Notes under the pieces: generated by a model | Databases searched by the model: none | Seen by the model: only the letters and a program-made list of their open reading frames with translations | What the model was told of the DNA's origin: nothing | Shown here: positions 52,438-63,519 of the stretch, piece by piece | How the letters are laid out: the number at the start of each line of letters is the position of its first letter | Numbering within the stretch: position 1 is the stretch's first letter | Assembly: GCF_024519725.1 (NCBI RefSeq) | Contig: NZ_JALJRK010000013.1 | Coordinates: forward strand, 1 to 64,000 | DNA: 64,000 bases | Source of the DNA: Microvirga sp. Mcv34 | GTDB lineage: Bacteria; Pseudomonadota; Alphaproteobacteria; Rhizobiales; Beijerinckiaceae | Reading direction: 5' to 3' | Program-made: the position numbers and the translations under genes

Positions 52438-53736
52438 TCATGGGTTTCGCACCAGGATCGCGGCGAAAAAGCCGTCGGTCCCGGTCTTGTGCGGGGTCAG
52501 CTGGAGCCCGTGGGCGGTCGGGCGCACGCGGGTCTTCAGCTGGCCGAGCTGCGCCGCCTCCAGCGCCTTGTCAGCCGGCACGGACTTGAAGCCCTCATGA
52601 CGGGCCATGAAGGCCGCCAACGCGTCATCGTTCTCCTCGCGCAGGATCGAACAGGTGATGTAGACGATGCGGCCGCCCGGCTTTACCAACCGGGCCGCCC
52701 GCTCGAGAACAGCCTCCTGTTCCTTGCGCCGGGTCTCCAGGCTGCCCGGGCGCAGGCGCCATTTCGCATCCGGGTTGCGCCGCCAGGTGCCGACGCCCGT
52801 GCAGGGCGCGTCCACCACAACGCAGTCGATCTTTCCGTCGAGATCCGTCACCGCATCGGCTTTCGCCCGAGGCGTGCGGACCTGGACATTGCGCACCCCT
52901 GCCCGCGCCAGCCGGTCGTGGATCGGCGCGAGGCGGCGGGAATCGTTGTCGGTGGCGTAGATCTGGCCGTGGTTCTCCATCATGGCCGCCAACGCCAGGG
53001 TCTTGCCACCGCCGCCTGCGCAGAGATCGACCACCTGCTCGCCGGGCTTGGCACCCGAGAGCAGCGCCACGAGCTGCGAGCCCTCGTCCTGGATCTCGAT
53101 CCAGCCTTTCAGGAATTCGGGCTCGGACTGCACGGCCGGCCCGCGACCGTCCTCGCTCGGCGCGATCCGCAGGCCCAGCGGCGAGAGGGGCGTCTCGACG
53201 GCGCCGAGATGCGGAAGGGCATCATGCGCCTCCTCGCGGGAGGAGACCTTGAGGGTGTTCACCCGCAGATCCAGCGGGGCGCGGGTCGCAAGCGCCTGCA
53301 TTTCGGCCACGAGATCCTCGCCGAAGAGTCCCTGGAGCGACGGCTCGATCCAGTCTGGGAAGTCACCTGCCACAGAGGCCGGAGCACCGCTGAGATCGGC
53401 GTTCTCCAGGCGCGCGCGCTCGTCAGCCGAGAGCGGTTCGGGCGCGAAGCGCTCGCCGGAGCAGAGCGCCGCGATGGCATCAAGGCCGAGACCGCGCTGC
53501 AGGCGCAGCATGCCGAGCAGGACCGCGCGGGGCGTGTTCTCGCCCATGATCCAGGTCGCGGAAGCTTTCCGGCGCAGGGCGTCGTAGACGAGGCTCGCGA
53601 TGGCGGCCCGGTCCTTGGAGCCTGCGAAGCGATGGGACAGGCCCCAATCCTTCAGGGCCTCGGTCGCCGGACGGCGGCGGGCCTCGATATCGGCCAGGAC
53701 CTCGATGGCGGCGGAGATGCGGGCTGCAGGTGTCAT
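52438..53736 (-). CDS. RsmB/NOP-family 5-methylcytosine rRNA methyltransferase
   Basis: 432 residues. An N-terminal NusB-like helical domain (about 1-135) and the catalytic domain: VDLCAGGGGKTLALAAM (SAM site), DAPCTGVGTWRRNPDAKWRL and ITCSILREEND supply the two catalytic cysteines. It methylates C5 of a cytosine in 16S rRNA (RsmB or RsmF type; the exact target is not resolved). 53 bp upstream of the guaA start on the same strand, so guaA may be co-transcribed. Confidence 0.93.
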   Translation of the reverse strand: MTPAARISAAIEVLADIEARRRPATEALKDWGLSHRFAGSKDRAAIASLVYDALRRKASATWIMGENTPRAVLLGMLRLQRGLGLDAIAALCSGERFAPEPLSADERARLENADLSGAPASVAGDFPDWIEPSLQGLFGEDLVAEMQALATRAPLDLRVNTLKVSSREEAHDALPHLGAVETPLSPLGLRIAPSEDGRGPAVQSEPEFLKGWIEIQDEGSQLVALLSGAKPGEQVVDLCAGGGGKTLALAAMMENHGQIYATDNDSRRLAPIHDRLARAGVRNVQVRTPRAKADAVTDLDGKIDCVVVDAPCTGVGTWRRNPDAKWRLRPGSLETRRKEQEAVLERAARLVKPGGRIVYITCSILREENDDALAAFMARHEGFKSVPADKALEAAQLGQLKTRVRPTAHGLQLTPHKTGTDGFFAAILVRNP

Positions 53737-53858
53737 CGAAAAAGCACACTCAAGCTTGGCCGTATAAACGACATATTGTTACCTATTTTTCGTCCGCATC
53801 GGGAGTGGATGGTGAGGGTGCGTGCAGTCCGCACGTTTCCTCTTTGGAGCCACTCTCT

Positions 53859-54008
53859 ATGTTGACCCGACTGACCCGCGGCCTCGTTGCCGTCGGCCTC
53901 ACCCTGACCATCGCCGCTTGCGCCACAGCCCCGGCTGCCGACCTCACCCCGCCCCCGGCGAAGCAGATGGATGCCAAGACGCAGCTCGAGAGCGGTCGGA
54001 AGTACTAA
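53859..54008 (+). CDS. Small lipoprotein
   Basis: 49 residues. The signal peptide ends in the lipobox IAAC, with Cys21, and the mature tail is Ala/Pro-rich with AKTQLESGRKY. An ATG start at 53859 has GGAG 11 nt upstream. A longer frame from 53730 lacks signal-peptide features. It resembles entericidin-size lipoproteins, with no recognisable family. Confidence 0.65.
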   Translation: MLTRLTRGLVAVGLTLTIAACATAPAADLTPPPAKQMDAKTQLESGRKY

Positions 54009-54050
54009 TGCGATGCGCGGGATGGGCGCGACGCTCATCCCGCCCCTCCC

Positions 54051-54482
54051 CTAGACCCCAGTCTCGGCCGCGAGCACCCGAATGCCGAAGATGACCCACA
54101 TGGCGACCAGGATCAGCACCCCGACCACGAACGCCATGAAGCGCTGAGACACCTTGTTCGAGGTCGTGTGGATGGCCGCATGGACGAGGCGGCTCGCCAC
54201 GAACATCCAGGACATCACCACGAACAGCATATCGGCCTTGCGGGTGATCAGCGCCAGTATCACCAGCACATAGAACAGGACCGGCAGTTCGAACTGATTA
54301 TGGTACGAGTTCTGGACCTGCAGGATGCGCGTCGGCCAGTTTCGCTCGCCCAAGGCGATATCCTTGACCTTCACGTGCCCCGCCCGAAGGCTGCCCAGCC
54401 GTGAACTGCCCATCCAGAGCAGCAGCAGGACGGTCATCGCGACCTGGACGTAGACGGGGAGAAGGATGGCGGTGATGCTCAT
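54051..54482 (-). CDS. MAPEG-family membrane protein
   Basis: 143 residues with four membrane helices. ITAILLPVYVQVAMTVLLLLWMGSSRLGSLRAGHVKVKDI, NSYHNQFELPVLFYVLVILAL and SRLVHAAIHTTSNKVSQRFMAFVVGVLILVAMWVIFG fit the MAPEG (microsomal glutathione transferase/leukotriene synthase) superfamily: the R-x4-N-x2-E and H-Q-x-E type elements are in place. Enzymatic role unproven. Confidence 0.87.
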   Translation of the reverse strand: MSITAILLPVYVQVAMTVLLLLWMGSSRLGSLRAGHVKVKDIALGERNWPTRILQVQNSYHNQFELPVLFYVLVILALITRKADMLFVVMSWMFVASRLVHAAIHTTSNKVSQRFMAFVVGVLILVAMWVIFGIRVLAAETGV

Positions 54483-54503
54483 GGGTGCGAACTCGACTGA
54501 AGC

Positions 54504-56078
<1,575 letters not shown>

Positions 56079-56172
56079 TTAGCAAAGGGTCGAGTGCCGC
56101 TTCTCCAGAAGACCTGCCTTGCGCCCTTTTGCTCTTTGCAATGGCCTTGCCGAGCGCTAAGTCCCACGAGTC

Positions 56173-57609
56173 ATGCGTCAATCCCGCCTTCTCCCGCTGA
56201 TCATCGCTACAGCCCTGTTCATGGAGAACACGGATTCGACCGTGATCTCCACCTCCCTGCCGATGATCGCGCAGAGCCTGGGGACGGATCCGATCGCCCT
56301 CAAGCTGGCCCTCACCTCCTATCTGGTCAGCCTTGCCATCTTCATTCCGATCTCGGGCTGGATGGCGGACAAGTACGGGGCGCGCACGATCTTCACCACC
56401 GCCATCGGGGTGTTCATGGCGGGTTCGCTCGCCTGCGCGGCCGCCAATTCCCTCGAATGGTTCGTAATCGCCCGGTTCGTACAGGGCGCCGGCGGAGCCA
56501 TGATGGTGCCCGTGGGCCGCCTCGTGCTTCTGCGGAGCGTGCCACGCAGCGAGGTCGTGCAGGCGCTCGCGACCCTGACGATCCCGGCCCTCGTCGGCCC
56601 CATCGTCGGCCCGCCGCTCGGCGGCTTCATCACCGAGTTCTTCAACTGGCGCTGGATCTTCTTCATCAACATCCCCATCGGCATCATCGGGATCGTGATG
56701 GCCACGATGTTCGTGCCGAACATCAAGGAAGAGGACACGCCGCCGCTGGACTTCATCGGGTTCCTGCTCTCCGGCTTCGGTTTCGCGCTGCTCATGCTCG
56801 GCTTCGCCTCGGGCGGGCGACACCTGATCCCGGAGGAGATCTCGCTCGGCTGCGTCGTGATCGGCGCGATCTGTCTTGTCCTCTACGTCTTGCACGCGCG
56901 GCGCACGCCCCATCCGGTCCTGCGTCTCAGCCTGTTGAAGATCCCGACCTTCCGCATCAGCGTGGTAGGCGGGTTCCTCTTCCGCATCGGGATCGGGGCG
57001 ATTCCATTCCTCCTGCCCCTGATGCTGCAGGTCGGCTTCGGCTTGAGCCCGCTGGCATCCGGCTCACTCACCTTCATCGCGGCCGTGGGTGCCTTGTTCA
57101 TGAAGACCATGGCCAAGCGCATCCTGGAACGGACGGGCTTCCGGCGGCTCCTGACGATCAATGCCTTCATCGGGGCGGCTTTCGTGGCCGCCAACGGGTT
57201 CTTCACGCCCGAGACGCCCCATTGGCTCATGATGGCCATCCTGCTGGTCGGTGGCTGCTTCCGGTCGCTTCAGTTCACCAGCCTCAACGCCATCGGCTAT
57301 GCGGAGATCTCCAACCGGGAGATGAGCTACGCCACCAGCCTGTCGAGTGCCCTGCAGCAGGTCTCGCTTAGCATCGGCGTGGCCTTCGGAGCTTTCGTGC
57401 TGGAGACGGCGGCAAGCCTGGACGGCAATCCCGCCATCACGGCCTCTGATTTCGGCCCGGCCTTCTGGGCGGTCGCGACCGTATCCGCGCTGGCCGGCTT
57501 CGTCTTCATCGGCCTGTCGCCGACGGCCGGCGCCGAGATGTCCGGACACAGGATTGTGAAGGGGAAACCCGCTTCCTCCGGCCTCGGGGACGGTATTTCA
57601 GGCCGCTAG
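56173..57609 (+). CDS. MFS drug:H+ antiporter (DHA2/14-TMS type)
   Basis: 478 residues. ATALFMENTDSTVISTSLPMIAQSLG is a clear start for the 14-helix DHA2 family; the GWMADKYGARTIF loop is motif A, and ARFVQGAGGAMMVPVGRLVLLRSVP motif B; LPALVGPIVGPPLGGFI is motif C, the antiporter signature. It probably exports a lipophilic or cationic compound. Substrate unknown. Divergent from guaB, with 175 bp between. Confidence 0.92.
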   Translation: MRQSRLLPLIIATALFMENTDSTVISTSLPMIAQSLGTDPIALKLALTSYLVSLAIFIPISGWMADKYGARTIFTTAIGVFMAGSLACAAANSLEWFVIARFVQGAGGAMMVPVGRLVLLRSVPRSEVVQALATLTIPALVGPIVGPPLGGFITEFFNWRWIFFINIPIGIIGIVMATMFVPNIKEEDTPPLDFIGFLLSGFGFALLMLGFASGGRHLIPEEISLGCVVIGAICLVLYVLHARRTPHPVLRLSLLKIPTFRISVVGGFLFRIGIGAIPFLLPLMLQVGFGLSPLASGSLTFIAAVGALFMKTMAKRILERTGFRRLLTINAFIGAAFVAANGFFTPETPHWLMMAILLVGGCFRSLQFTSLNAIGYAEISNREMSYATSLSSALQQVSLSIGVAFGAFVLETAASLDGNPAITASDFGPAFWAVATVSALAGFVFIGLSPTAGAEMSGHRIVKGKPASSGLGDGISGR

Positions 57610-57672
57610 GCTGCGCTACCCTCCCGTCGCAAACAAACGCACCGGACGAATCCGGTGCTTGGGAGGCCGCCC

Positions 57673-58530
57673 GTGGATCAGCGCATCATCGACCTTTATG
57701 ACGACTTCACTCATGGCGGACTGAGCCGCCGCACCTTCCTCGACAGGCTTGCCGCCCTGGCTGGCAGCACCGCCGCCGCCACGACCCTGCTTTCGGTCCT
57801 GCAGAGCAACTATGCCATGGCGCAGACCGTTCAGGAGAACGATCCGAGGATCACCGCCGAGACGGTCGATATTCCGGGCATTCCGGGGCTGAAAGGCTAT
57901 CTCGTGAAGCCGAAGGATGCCACGGGCAAGCTGCCGACCGTCATCGTTATCCATGAGAACCGGGGCCTCAACCCTCACATCAAGGACGTCACCCGGCGCG
58001 TGGCGACCCAGGGCTTCATCGCGCTCGGCCTCGATTACCTCTCCCCGATGGGCGGCACGCCCGCCGACGAGGACAAGGGCCGCGATATGATCGGCCAGCT
58101 CAAGGCCCCAGACGTGATCGCCTACGGCAAGGCGGCGGTCGCCTACCTGAAGGGGCTACCGGACGGGAACGGCAAGGTCGGGGCCATCGGCTTCTGCTGG
58201 GGCGGCGGCGCGGTGAACAACCTCGCCGTCAACGAGCCCGGCCTGAATGCGGGCGTGGCCTATTACGGTGGCCAGCCTAAAGCCGAGGACGTGCTTAAGA
58301 TCAATGCCGCGCTGCTGCTGCATTACGGCGGCCTCGACGATCGGATCAATGCCGGTATCCCGGCCTACGAAGCGGCCCTCAAGCAGGCCGGAAAGACCTA
58401 TGAGATCTACGTCTACGAGGGCGCCAACCACGCTTTCAACAACGACACTGGAGCCGCCCGCTACAACAAGGAAGCGGCCGATCTGGCCTGGGGCCGCACG
58501 GTGGCGTTTCTCAAGAAGCACCTGGCTTAG
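57673..58530 (+). CDS. Dienelactone hydrolase family protein with Tat-like leader
   Basis: 285 residues. LSRRTFLDRLAALAGSTAAATTLLSVLQ looks like a Tat signal. The alpha/beta hydrolase has VVIHENRGLNPHIKDVTRRVATQGF, the nucleophile Cys in IGFCWGGGAV, and YEGANHAFNN with the catalytic His. Typical of rhizobial DLH-like hydrolases; the real substrate is unclear. GTG at 57673 follows GGGAGG by 6 nt; a GTG at 57655 is another option. It is convergent with the minus-strand gene at 58595, with a strong hairpin between them. Confidence 0.9.
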   Translation: MDQRIIDLYDDFTHGGLSRRTFLDRLAALAGSTAAATTLLSVLQSNYAMAQTVQENDPRITAETVDIPGIPGLKGYLVKPKDATGKLPTVIVIHENRGLNPHIKDVTRRVATQGFIALGLDYLSPMGGTPADEDKGRDMIGQLKAPDVIAYGKAAVAYLKGLPDGNGKVGAIGFCWGGGAVNNLAVNEPGLNAGVAYYGGQPKAEDVLKINAALLLHYGGLDDRINAGIPAYEAALKQAGKTYEIYVYEGANHAFNNDTGAARYNKEAADLAWGRTVAFLKKHLA

Positions 58531-58539
58531 CGGGCGTAT

Positions 58540-58579
58540 CCATCATTCCGGGCTCACCGCAAGTGGCCCGGAATGATGG
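58540..58579. terminator. Long hairpin between convergent genes
   Basis: CCATCATTCCGGGC and GCCCGGAATGATGG form a perfect 14-bp stem, extended by a CAC/GTG pair around CGCAA. It sits directly between the convergent stop codons (58530 and 58595), so it probably ends transcripts both ways, although there is no T-run. Confidence 0.7.
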
Positions 58580-58594
58580 CCGCTGGCGTTCTCG

Positions 58595-59086
58595 TCAGCC
58601 CTTCAGGCGGGCGTTGCACTGCGAATAGTAGCCGCCGCCCTTCTCGATCCATTTCAAGCCGCCATTGCCGTTTCCGCCGCCCGCCTCATTGGCCTTGTAC
58701 TGATCGAGGCAGGTGTGCATCCGGGCCTTTCCGGCGGATTCGGTCGAGTATTTCGACGAAAGGGCGGTTGGGAACACTACGTTGCCGCGCGTCGTCGAGG
58801 TTGCGGGCCGCGCCGCGGGTGGGGTGGCACGGCTTTGGGGCGCGACGGCTCCCGTGGTTGCCGGAGCCGGCGGACTGGCTGCCGCCGGAGCCGCCGCTGC
58901 CGTCGAGCCGCATTGCGCCTTGCGGAAGTCGTTCCAGGACGTGGAGCCGAGCGTTCCGGCCGTCTGAGCGGCCCTATACTTGGCGCTGCACTCCTTCATC
59001 GTCAGGGCGGAGGCAGGTGTCAGATGGGAAAGGATCAGTCCTGCGGTGCCCGCCAGGATGGCAGACACGATGAGACGCCGTTGCAT
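58595..59086 (-). CDS. Exported protein with paired Cys repeats, unknown function
   Basis: 163 residues. A signal peptide (MQRRLIVSAILAGTAGLILSHLTPASA) is followed by two similar segments: MKECSAKYRAAQTAGTLGSTSWNDFRKAQC and MHTCLDQYKANEAGGGNG...YYSQCN, each with a Cys pair. A Pro/Ala/Thr linker joins them. Such PsiF-like Cys repeats are frequent in Rhizobiales exported proteins. GGGAGG lies 7 nt before the ATG. Confidence 0.78.
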   Translation of the reverse strand: MQRRLIVSAILAGTAGLILSHLTPASALTMKECSAKYRAAQTAGTLGSTSWNDFRKAQCGSTAAAAPAAASPPAPATTGAVAPQSRATPPAARPATSTTRGNVVFPTALSSKYSTESAGKARMHTCLDQYKANEAGGGNGNGGLKWIEKGGGYYSQCNARLKG

Positions 59087-59228
59087 GATCAACCTCCCGA
59101 ATGAACGGGCTCGCAGGTCGGGGCAACGCTCCTTGCACGCCTTAAGGCAGCGCTTCCTGTCGTGGCTCGACAGGCGAGCCCTTAAACCATGTCGGAGGGG
59201 CCGGTAATGTTCCCTGCAAGGGCTCCGC

Positions 59229-60164
59229 TCAATCCTCGAACGCGTCCACCTGGACACGTTTTCCGACCATGAACGCATCCCCCACGAGGCGGAACGGCGC
59301 ATCGTCGACTTCCGACCGGCCGGCATTCAGCAGTTCATCGAAGCGGCGATAGATGCCTTGGTATTCCTGCGGCTCCTCCTGCACGACCTGCCGGCCGCCG
59401 ATTTCGAGGCAGCTTCCGCCATGGGTGAGCTTGAGGCCGAGGCCCGCTTCCGTCTCCACCTCGATGTCCCAGGTCTGAGGCCCGGTCTGGCGCCAGTCGA
59501 ACACCGCCTCCAGGTCGCCCTGGCCGTGGCTCATGGAGAACGTGAGATGCGCGGCGATCGGGGCATCGCGGTTGGCGGGAAACTCGAGGTTCGACGTCTT
59601 GATGAAGACCGGCTCGGGCATGATGCGGGTCACGATGGAGAGCGCGTTGATGCCCGGATCGAACACGCCGAAGCCGCCGGCCTGCCAGATCCATTGCTGC
59701 CCCGGGTGCCAGTGCCGCACGTCCTCCTTCCAGGTCACGAGAAGGCGCTTGATCGTCCAGCCGGCGAGCGCCTTCTTCGCCTCCTCGACCGCCTTGTTGT
59801 ACTGGGCGTGCCAAGTGGTGAAGACGACTTTGCCCACCTTCTGGGCGAGTTCCTTGAGATCCTCGAGTTCGCTCAGGGTCGCGGCAGGCGGCTTTTCCAG
59901 CAGCACGCTCTTTCCCGCCAGAAGCACATCCCGGGCGATCTGGTGGCGGACCTGGGGCGGCGTGCAGATGGACACCGCCTCCACCTCCGGGATCTTCAGG
60001 AGGTCGCGGTAATCCTGGAAACTGTACTTGGCCTCGTCCGGCTGGAGACCGCGCTGACTCGCGACGGCCAGAAGCTCGAAATCGGGATTGGCCTTGATAA
60101 CTGGCAGATGCTGGTCCTGCGCGATCTTGCCGAGGCCGATGATGCCGATCTTATGCGGTGCCAT
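59229..60164 (-). CDS. Gfo/Idh/MocA oxidoreductase, galactose/arabinose 1-dehydrogenase-like
   Basis: 311 residues. KIGIIGLGKIAQDQHLPVIKANP is the NAD(P) turn; EKPPAATLSE has the catalytic Lys; HAQYNKAVEEAKKAL, TWKEDVRHWHPGQQWIWQAGGFGVFDPGINALSIV match the bacterial D-galactose/L-arabinose 1-dehydrogenase group of this superfamily. It probably oxidises an aldose to its lactone. No sugar-transport or lactonase gene lies beside it. 41 bp upstream of the rlmE stop. Confidence 0.85.
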   Translation of the reverse strand: MAPHKIGIIGLGKIAQDQHLPVIKANPDFELLAVASQRGLQPDEAKYSFQDYRDLLKIPEVEAVSICTPPQVRHQIARDVLLAGKSVLLEKPPAATLSELEDLKELAQKVGKVVFTTWHAQYNKAVEEAKKALAGWTIKRLLVTWKEDVRHWHPGQQWIWQAGGFGVFDPGINALSIVTRIMPEPVFIKTSNLEFPANRDAPIAAHLTFSMSHGQGDLEAVFDWRQTGPQTWDIEVETEAGLGLKLTHGGSCLEIGGRQVVQEEPQEYQGIYRRFDELLNAGRSEVDDAPFRLVGDAFMVGKRVQVDAFED

Positions 60165-60205
60165 GGTCGTTTCCCTGTGATCGAAAGCCGTCGGGCAGGA
60201 ACCCG

Positions 60206-60904
60206 TCAGGCGGCCGGCGTCTCGTCCGCCCGTCCCCGGAAACCGGTAGCCAGCACATAGAGTTCCGCCGAATCGGCGCGGCTCGCCGCCGGCTTCACAT
60301 GGCGCACGACCGCGAAGTCGCGCTTGAGATCGGCCAGGAGCTGGTTCTCGGTGCCGCCCTGGAACACCTTTGCCACGAAGGCGCCGCCGGGCGCGAGGAC
60401 CTCGCGGGCGAAATAGATCGCCGCCTCGGCGAGGCCGATGATGCGCAGGTGGTCGGTCTTCTTGTGTCCGGTCGTGTTGGCCGCCATGTCAGACATGACC
60501 ACATCGGCCGGGCCGCCGAGCATCTCGATCAACTTGGCCGGGGCGCTCTCGTCCAGGAAGTCGAGCTGAATGAACTCGACGCCGGCCATCGGGTCGATGG
60601 GCAGAAGGTCGATGCCGACGATCTTTCCGTTCGGCCCCACCTTCTTGGCGGCGATCTGCGACCAGCCGCCGGGCGCCGCGCCGAGATCGATGATGCGCTG
60701 GCCGGGCTTCAGGATCTTGTACTTGTCGTCGATCTCGATCAGCTTGAAGGCCGCCCGCGACCGGTAGCCCTCGCGCTTCGCGCGGGCGACGTAAGGGTCG
60801 TTGAGCTGGCGCTCCAGCCATTTCTGAGACGAGAGGGAGCGCTTGTTGGCGGTTTTCACACGCTGCTTGAGATTGCGGACGCCGGAACCTGTCTTGGCGC
60901 TCAC
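60206..60904 (-). CDS. rlmE: 23S rRNA 2'-O-ribose U2552 methyltransferase
   Basis: 232 residues. [19 protein letters not shown] (Lys of the KDKE set), [17 protein letters not shown] (SAM site), [16 protein letters not shown] (Asp) and FVAKVFQGG (second Lys) are all present. It methylates U2552 in the A-loop of 23S rRNA during late 50S assembly. GTG at 60904 overlaps the ppx stop by 4 bp; the longer frame upstream runs through the ppx 3' end. Confidence 0.96.
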   Translation of the reverse strand: MSAKTGSGVRNLKQRVKTANKRSLSSQKWLERQLNDPYVARAKREGYRSRAAFKLIEIDDKYKILKPGQRIIDLGAAPGGWSQIAAKKVGPNGKIVGIDLLPIDPMAGVEFIQLDFLDESAPAKLIEMLGGPADVVMSDMAANTTGHKKTDHLRIIGLAEAAIYFAREVLAPGGAFVAKVFQGGTENQLLADLKRDFAVVRHVKPAASRADSAELYVLATGFRGRADETPAA

Positions 60905-62016
60905 CGCTGGCCCCCTCGCCACACCGAATCCTCTCGCATCATCTTCATCAGAATTCCTTCGCGCAGTCCGCGATCCGCGATGCGCAGGCGCTCCGACGGA
61001 AAGGCCCGCCGGATCGCTTCCAAAATGGCGCAGCCCGCGAGAACCAGATCGGCTCGATCCTTGCCGATGCAGGGATTCTCGGCCCGCTGCGTGAAGTCCG
61101 AATGCAGCAGACGCTGCATCACCGTCGAGATCTCGCCGTTGCGCATCCACATCCCATCGACACGACGACGGTCGTAGCGCGCAAGACCCAGGTGAATGCC
61201 CCCGACCGTGGTGACGGTTCCAGAGGTTCCGAGCAGATGGAAGTTGTGCGCCCGCCCCGCCGAGGCCGCGACGAGCGCGAAATCGAGCAGAAGCTCGGAT
61301 ACTTCCTCCACCATGCCCTCGAAGGTCTCGGGCGTGACGTCGATCCCGCCATAGCGTTCAGCCAGCGTCACCACCCCGACGGGCAGTGAATCCCATGCGC
61401 GGATGCGCTTGCAGGGATCGGCGAAGGCGTGCGGCGCCTGGCCGTCGAGCCAAGCGATCTCGGTCGAGCCGCCTCCGATATCGAACACGATGACGGAATG
61501 GGCCTTGGGATCGACCAGCGACGCGCAGCCCGTGACGGCGAGATAAGCCTCCGTCTTGCGATCGACAACCTCGAGCTCCAGGTCGAGCTCGTCGCGGACG
61601 CGTTCGATGAAGGATGGGCCGTTCTCGGCCAGCCGGCAGGCTTCCGTGGCCACGAGGCGCGCCCGCGTGACATCCTTCGCGGCCATCTTCTCACGGCACA
61701 CGCGCAGCGCATCGATGGTTCGCGAAATGGCGTCCTCGCTCAGGCGATTGCCGCGGCCAAGGCCCTCGCCGAGCCGCACGATGCGCGAGAAAGCATCGAC
61801 GACGCGAAAGCCGAAATGCGCAGGTTCCGCAATGAGAAGGCGACAATTGTTCGTACCGAGATCGAGCGCCGCGTAGCTTTTGGAAGAGCGCCGCCGATAG
61901 TCCGACCGCACCGGCTGGGGACGCTCGGCAACCAAGGCCGCGGCGTTTGCGGAACCGTCCAACGGCTCCGCATGTCGGTCTCCTGGCTCTGCTGTCACGT
62001 CCACTTTGACGGTCAA
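60901..62016 (-). CDS. Ppx/GppA phosphatase family protein
   Basis: 371 residues. [18 protein letters not shown] and [18 protein letters not shown] are the two phosphate-binding loops of the exopolyphosphatase/pppGpp phosphohydrolase superfamily. It is shorter than the two-domain enzymes, as is common in alphaproteobacteria. It should hydrolyse polyphosphate or pppGpp, tying to the stringent response. It is coupled to rlmE by overlap. Confidence 0.93.
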   Translation of the reverse strand: MTVKVDVTAEPGDRHAEPLDGSANAAALVAERPQPVRSDYRRRSSKSYAALDLGTNNCRLLIAEPAHFGFRVVDAFSRIVRLGEGLGRGNRLSEDAISRTIDALRVCREKMAAKDVTRARLVATEACRLAENGPSFIERVRDELDLELEVVDRKTEAYLAVTGCASLVDPKAHSVIVFDIGGGSTEIAWLDGQAPHAFADPCKRIRAWDSLPVGVVTLAERYGGIDVTPETFEGMVEEVSELLLDFALVAASAGRAHNFHLLGTSGTVTTVGGIHLGLARYDRRRVDGMWMRNGEISTVMQRLLHSDFTQRAENPCIGKDRADLVLAGCAILEAIRRAFPSERLRIADRGLREGILMKMMREDSVWRGGQR

Positions 62017-62131
62017 AACGAATCCCCAAGCACCCGTGTCGGCTGCCTTGTTTGCAGGAGAGAGTAACCGTCGCCCTGCCGTCCTGCCAAGGGCAGGGTC
62101 CGCAGATTGTGCCTCATCCTCACGGGGAGGG

Positions 62132-63316
62132 TCAGAGCGACAGGCCGCGAAAACGCTCCGTCAGGCCGCTCAGGACATCGGCTCCCACATTGGCGATGGC
62201 GACGCGCAGATGCCCCTCCTGACCGGGTCCGAAATAGCTCCCCGGAAGGCACAGAACGCCCCGTTCCGTGGCGAGCTTTTCCGCCACCTGCTGCGCCTTG
62301 GCACCTGAGAAGGGGTGGCGCAGATAGGCGAAATACGCGCCGACCGACTCGATCTTCCATTCCGGCAGAGGCGCGAGAGCCTCCTGAAAAACCTGTGCAC
62401 GCCGGTTGATCTCGGCCCTGTTGTCCTCGCGCCAGTCGCGCAGGGCGTCGATGGCCCACGGCAGCGCCGCTTGAGCGGTCCGTGGGGCGCAGATCTGGAT
62501 GCAGTCGAGAATCTTGGCGATCTGCTCAACGAGCCTGGCGTCCGCCGTGATGGCGCCTGTGCGGTGCCCCGGGATCGCGTAGGACTTCGAAAAGGAATAG
62601 AGCTGGATCACCGTGTCCCGCCATTCCTCAGTTGAAAACAGCCCGTGCGCGCGGTTCATACCCTGAGGCAGGAAATCCCGGTAAGTCTCGTCGATCACGA
62701 GATAAATGCCGCGTTTGCGGCAAAGCTGCGCGAAGGCTTCGATGACATGGGCGGGATAGACGGCCCCGGTCGGGTTGTTGGGCGTGACGAGCACGATGGC
62801 CCGCGCATTCCCGTCGATCAACGCCTCCGCATCCTCCACCCGAGGCACGAAACCATGCTCGGGGCGGCAGGACAGCGGGCGCGGCTCGATGCCCAGCATC
62901 TCGAGGGTCATCTGATGGTTGAAATACCAGGGTGTCGGCAGCAGCACCGCTTCGCCGCGATGGGCGAGCAGCATCATGGCGGCGAAGAAAGCCATGTTGC
63001 AGCCGGCCGTGATCGCCGTGTCCTCCGGGGCGATACTGCCCTCATAGAGGCGCGAAAGATCGTCCGCATAGGCTAGCCGGAGGTCCTGGTCGCCGTTGAT
63101 CGGCCCGTATTGCGAACCCGCGGCCGAACCTGCGGCGGCGGCCATCCGCTCCAGCAGACCGGCATGGGGCGCATTGCCCGGAACAGCCTGGGACAGGTTG
63201 ATCAGCGGCCCGAACGAGCCGTCGTAGCGCCTAGTCCAGCTCTGCGCCTCTGGGATCGGAGGGCTTCCCACGTCCGCAACGAGTGGGTTGATGGGGTTTA
63301 CGAGACCGGACGTCAT
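62132..63316 (-). CDS. PLP-dependent class I/II aminotransferase
   Basis: 394 residues. SQAVPGNAPHAGLLERMA, TAGCNMAFFAAMMLLA, LVTPNNPTGAVYP and Lys244 in YSFSKSYAIPGHRTG (Schiff base) define fold type I aminotransferases; GSYFGPGQEGHLRVAIAN has the carboxylate-binding Arg. Substrate not determined. The start at 63316 excludes 40 upstream residues that come from the intergenic repeat. efp lies upstream on the same strand. Confidence 0.9.
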   Translation of the reverse strand: MTSGLVNPINPLVADVGSPPIPEAQSWTRRYDGSFGPLINLSQAVPGNAPHAGLLERMAAAAGSAAGSQYGPINGDQDLRLAYADDLSRLYEGSIAPEDTAITAGCNMAFFAAMMLLAHRGEAVLLPTPWYFNHQMTLEMLGIEPRPLSCRPEHGFVPRVEDAEALIDGNARAIVLVTPNNPTGAVYPAHVIEAFAQLCRKRGIYLVIDETYRDFLPQGMNRAHGLFSTEEWRDTVIQLYSFSKSYAIPGHRTGAITADARLVEQIAKILDCIQICAPRTAQAALPWAIDALRDWREDNRAEINRRAQVFQEALAPLPEWKIESVGAYFAYLRHPFSGAKAQQVAEKLATERGVLCLPGSYFGPGQEGHLRVAIANVGADVLSGLTERFRGLSL

Positions 63317-63409
63317 GAAATCGTTCGACTCCAAAAATTTAAGGGCAGGATTTCCGGTGAGCCTCCACCGAAACCTCCTGCCCTTCAAGGTCTGTTTGGA
63401 TACTGCCTT

Positions 63410-63495
63410 CGTCATGGCCGGGCCTGTCCCGGCCATCCCGATGCTGTGAAGCGCGGTGCCTTTCCAACCGAAATCGCCGGCACAAGACCGGTGAT
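63410..63495. repeat. Dispersed intergenic palindromic repeat, copy 6
   Basis: GTCATGGCCGGG...CCCGGCCATC hairpin (63412-63436), followed by GCGCGGTGCC and AAATCGCCGGCACAAG. It closely matches copy 3 at 27111-27195. It lies upstream of the aminotransferase start and past the efp stop, and creates false long ORFs on the minus strand. Confidence 0.72.
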
Positions 63496-63519
63496 GCCGT
63501 TCGAGAAGAGGACGCTCCC

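Noticed and set aside
63317..63436. 40-residue N-terminal extension of the aminotransferase
   Set aside because: It starts inside the intergenic repeat (MAGTGPAMT is the translation of that repeat) and has no SD.
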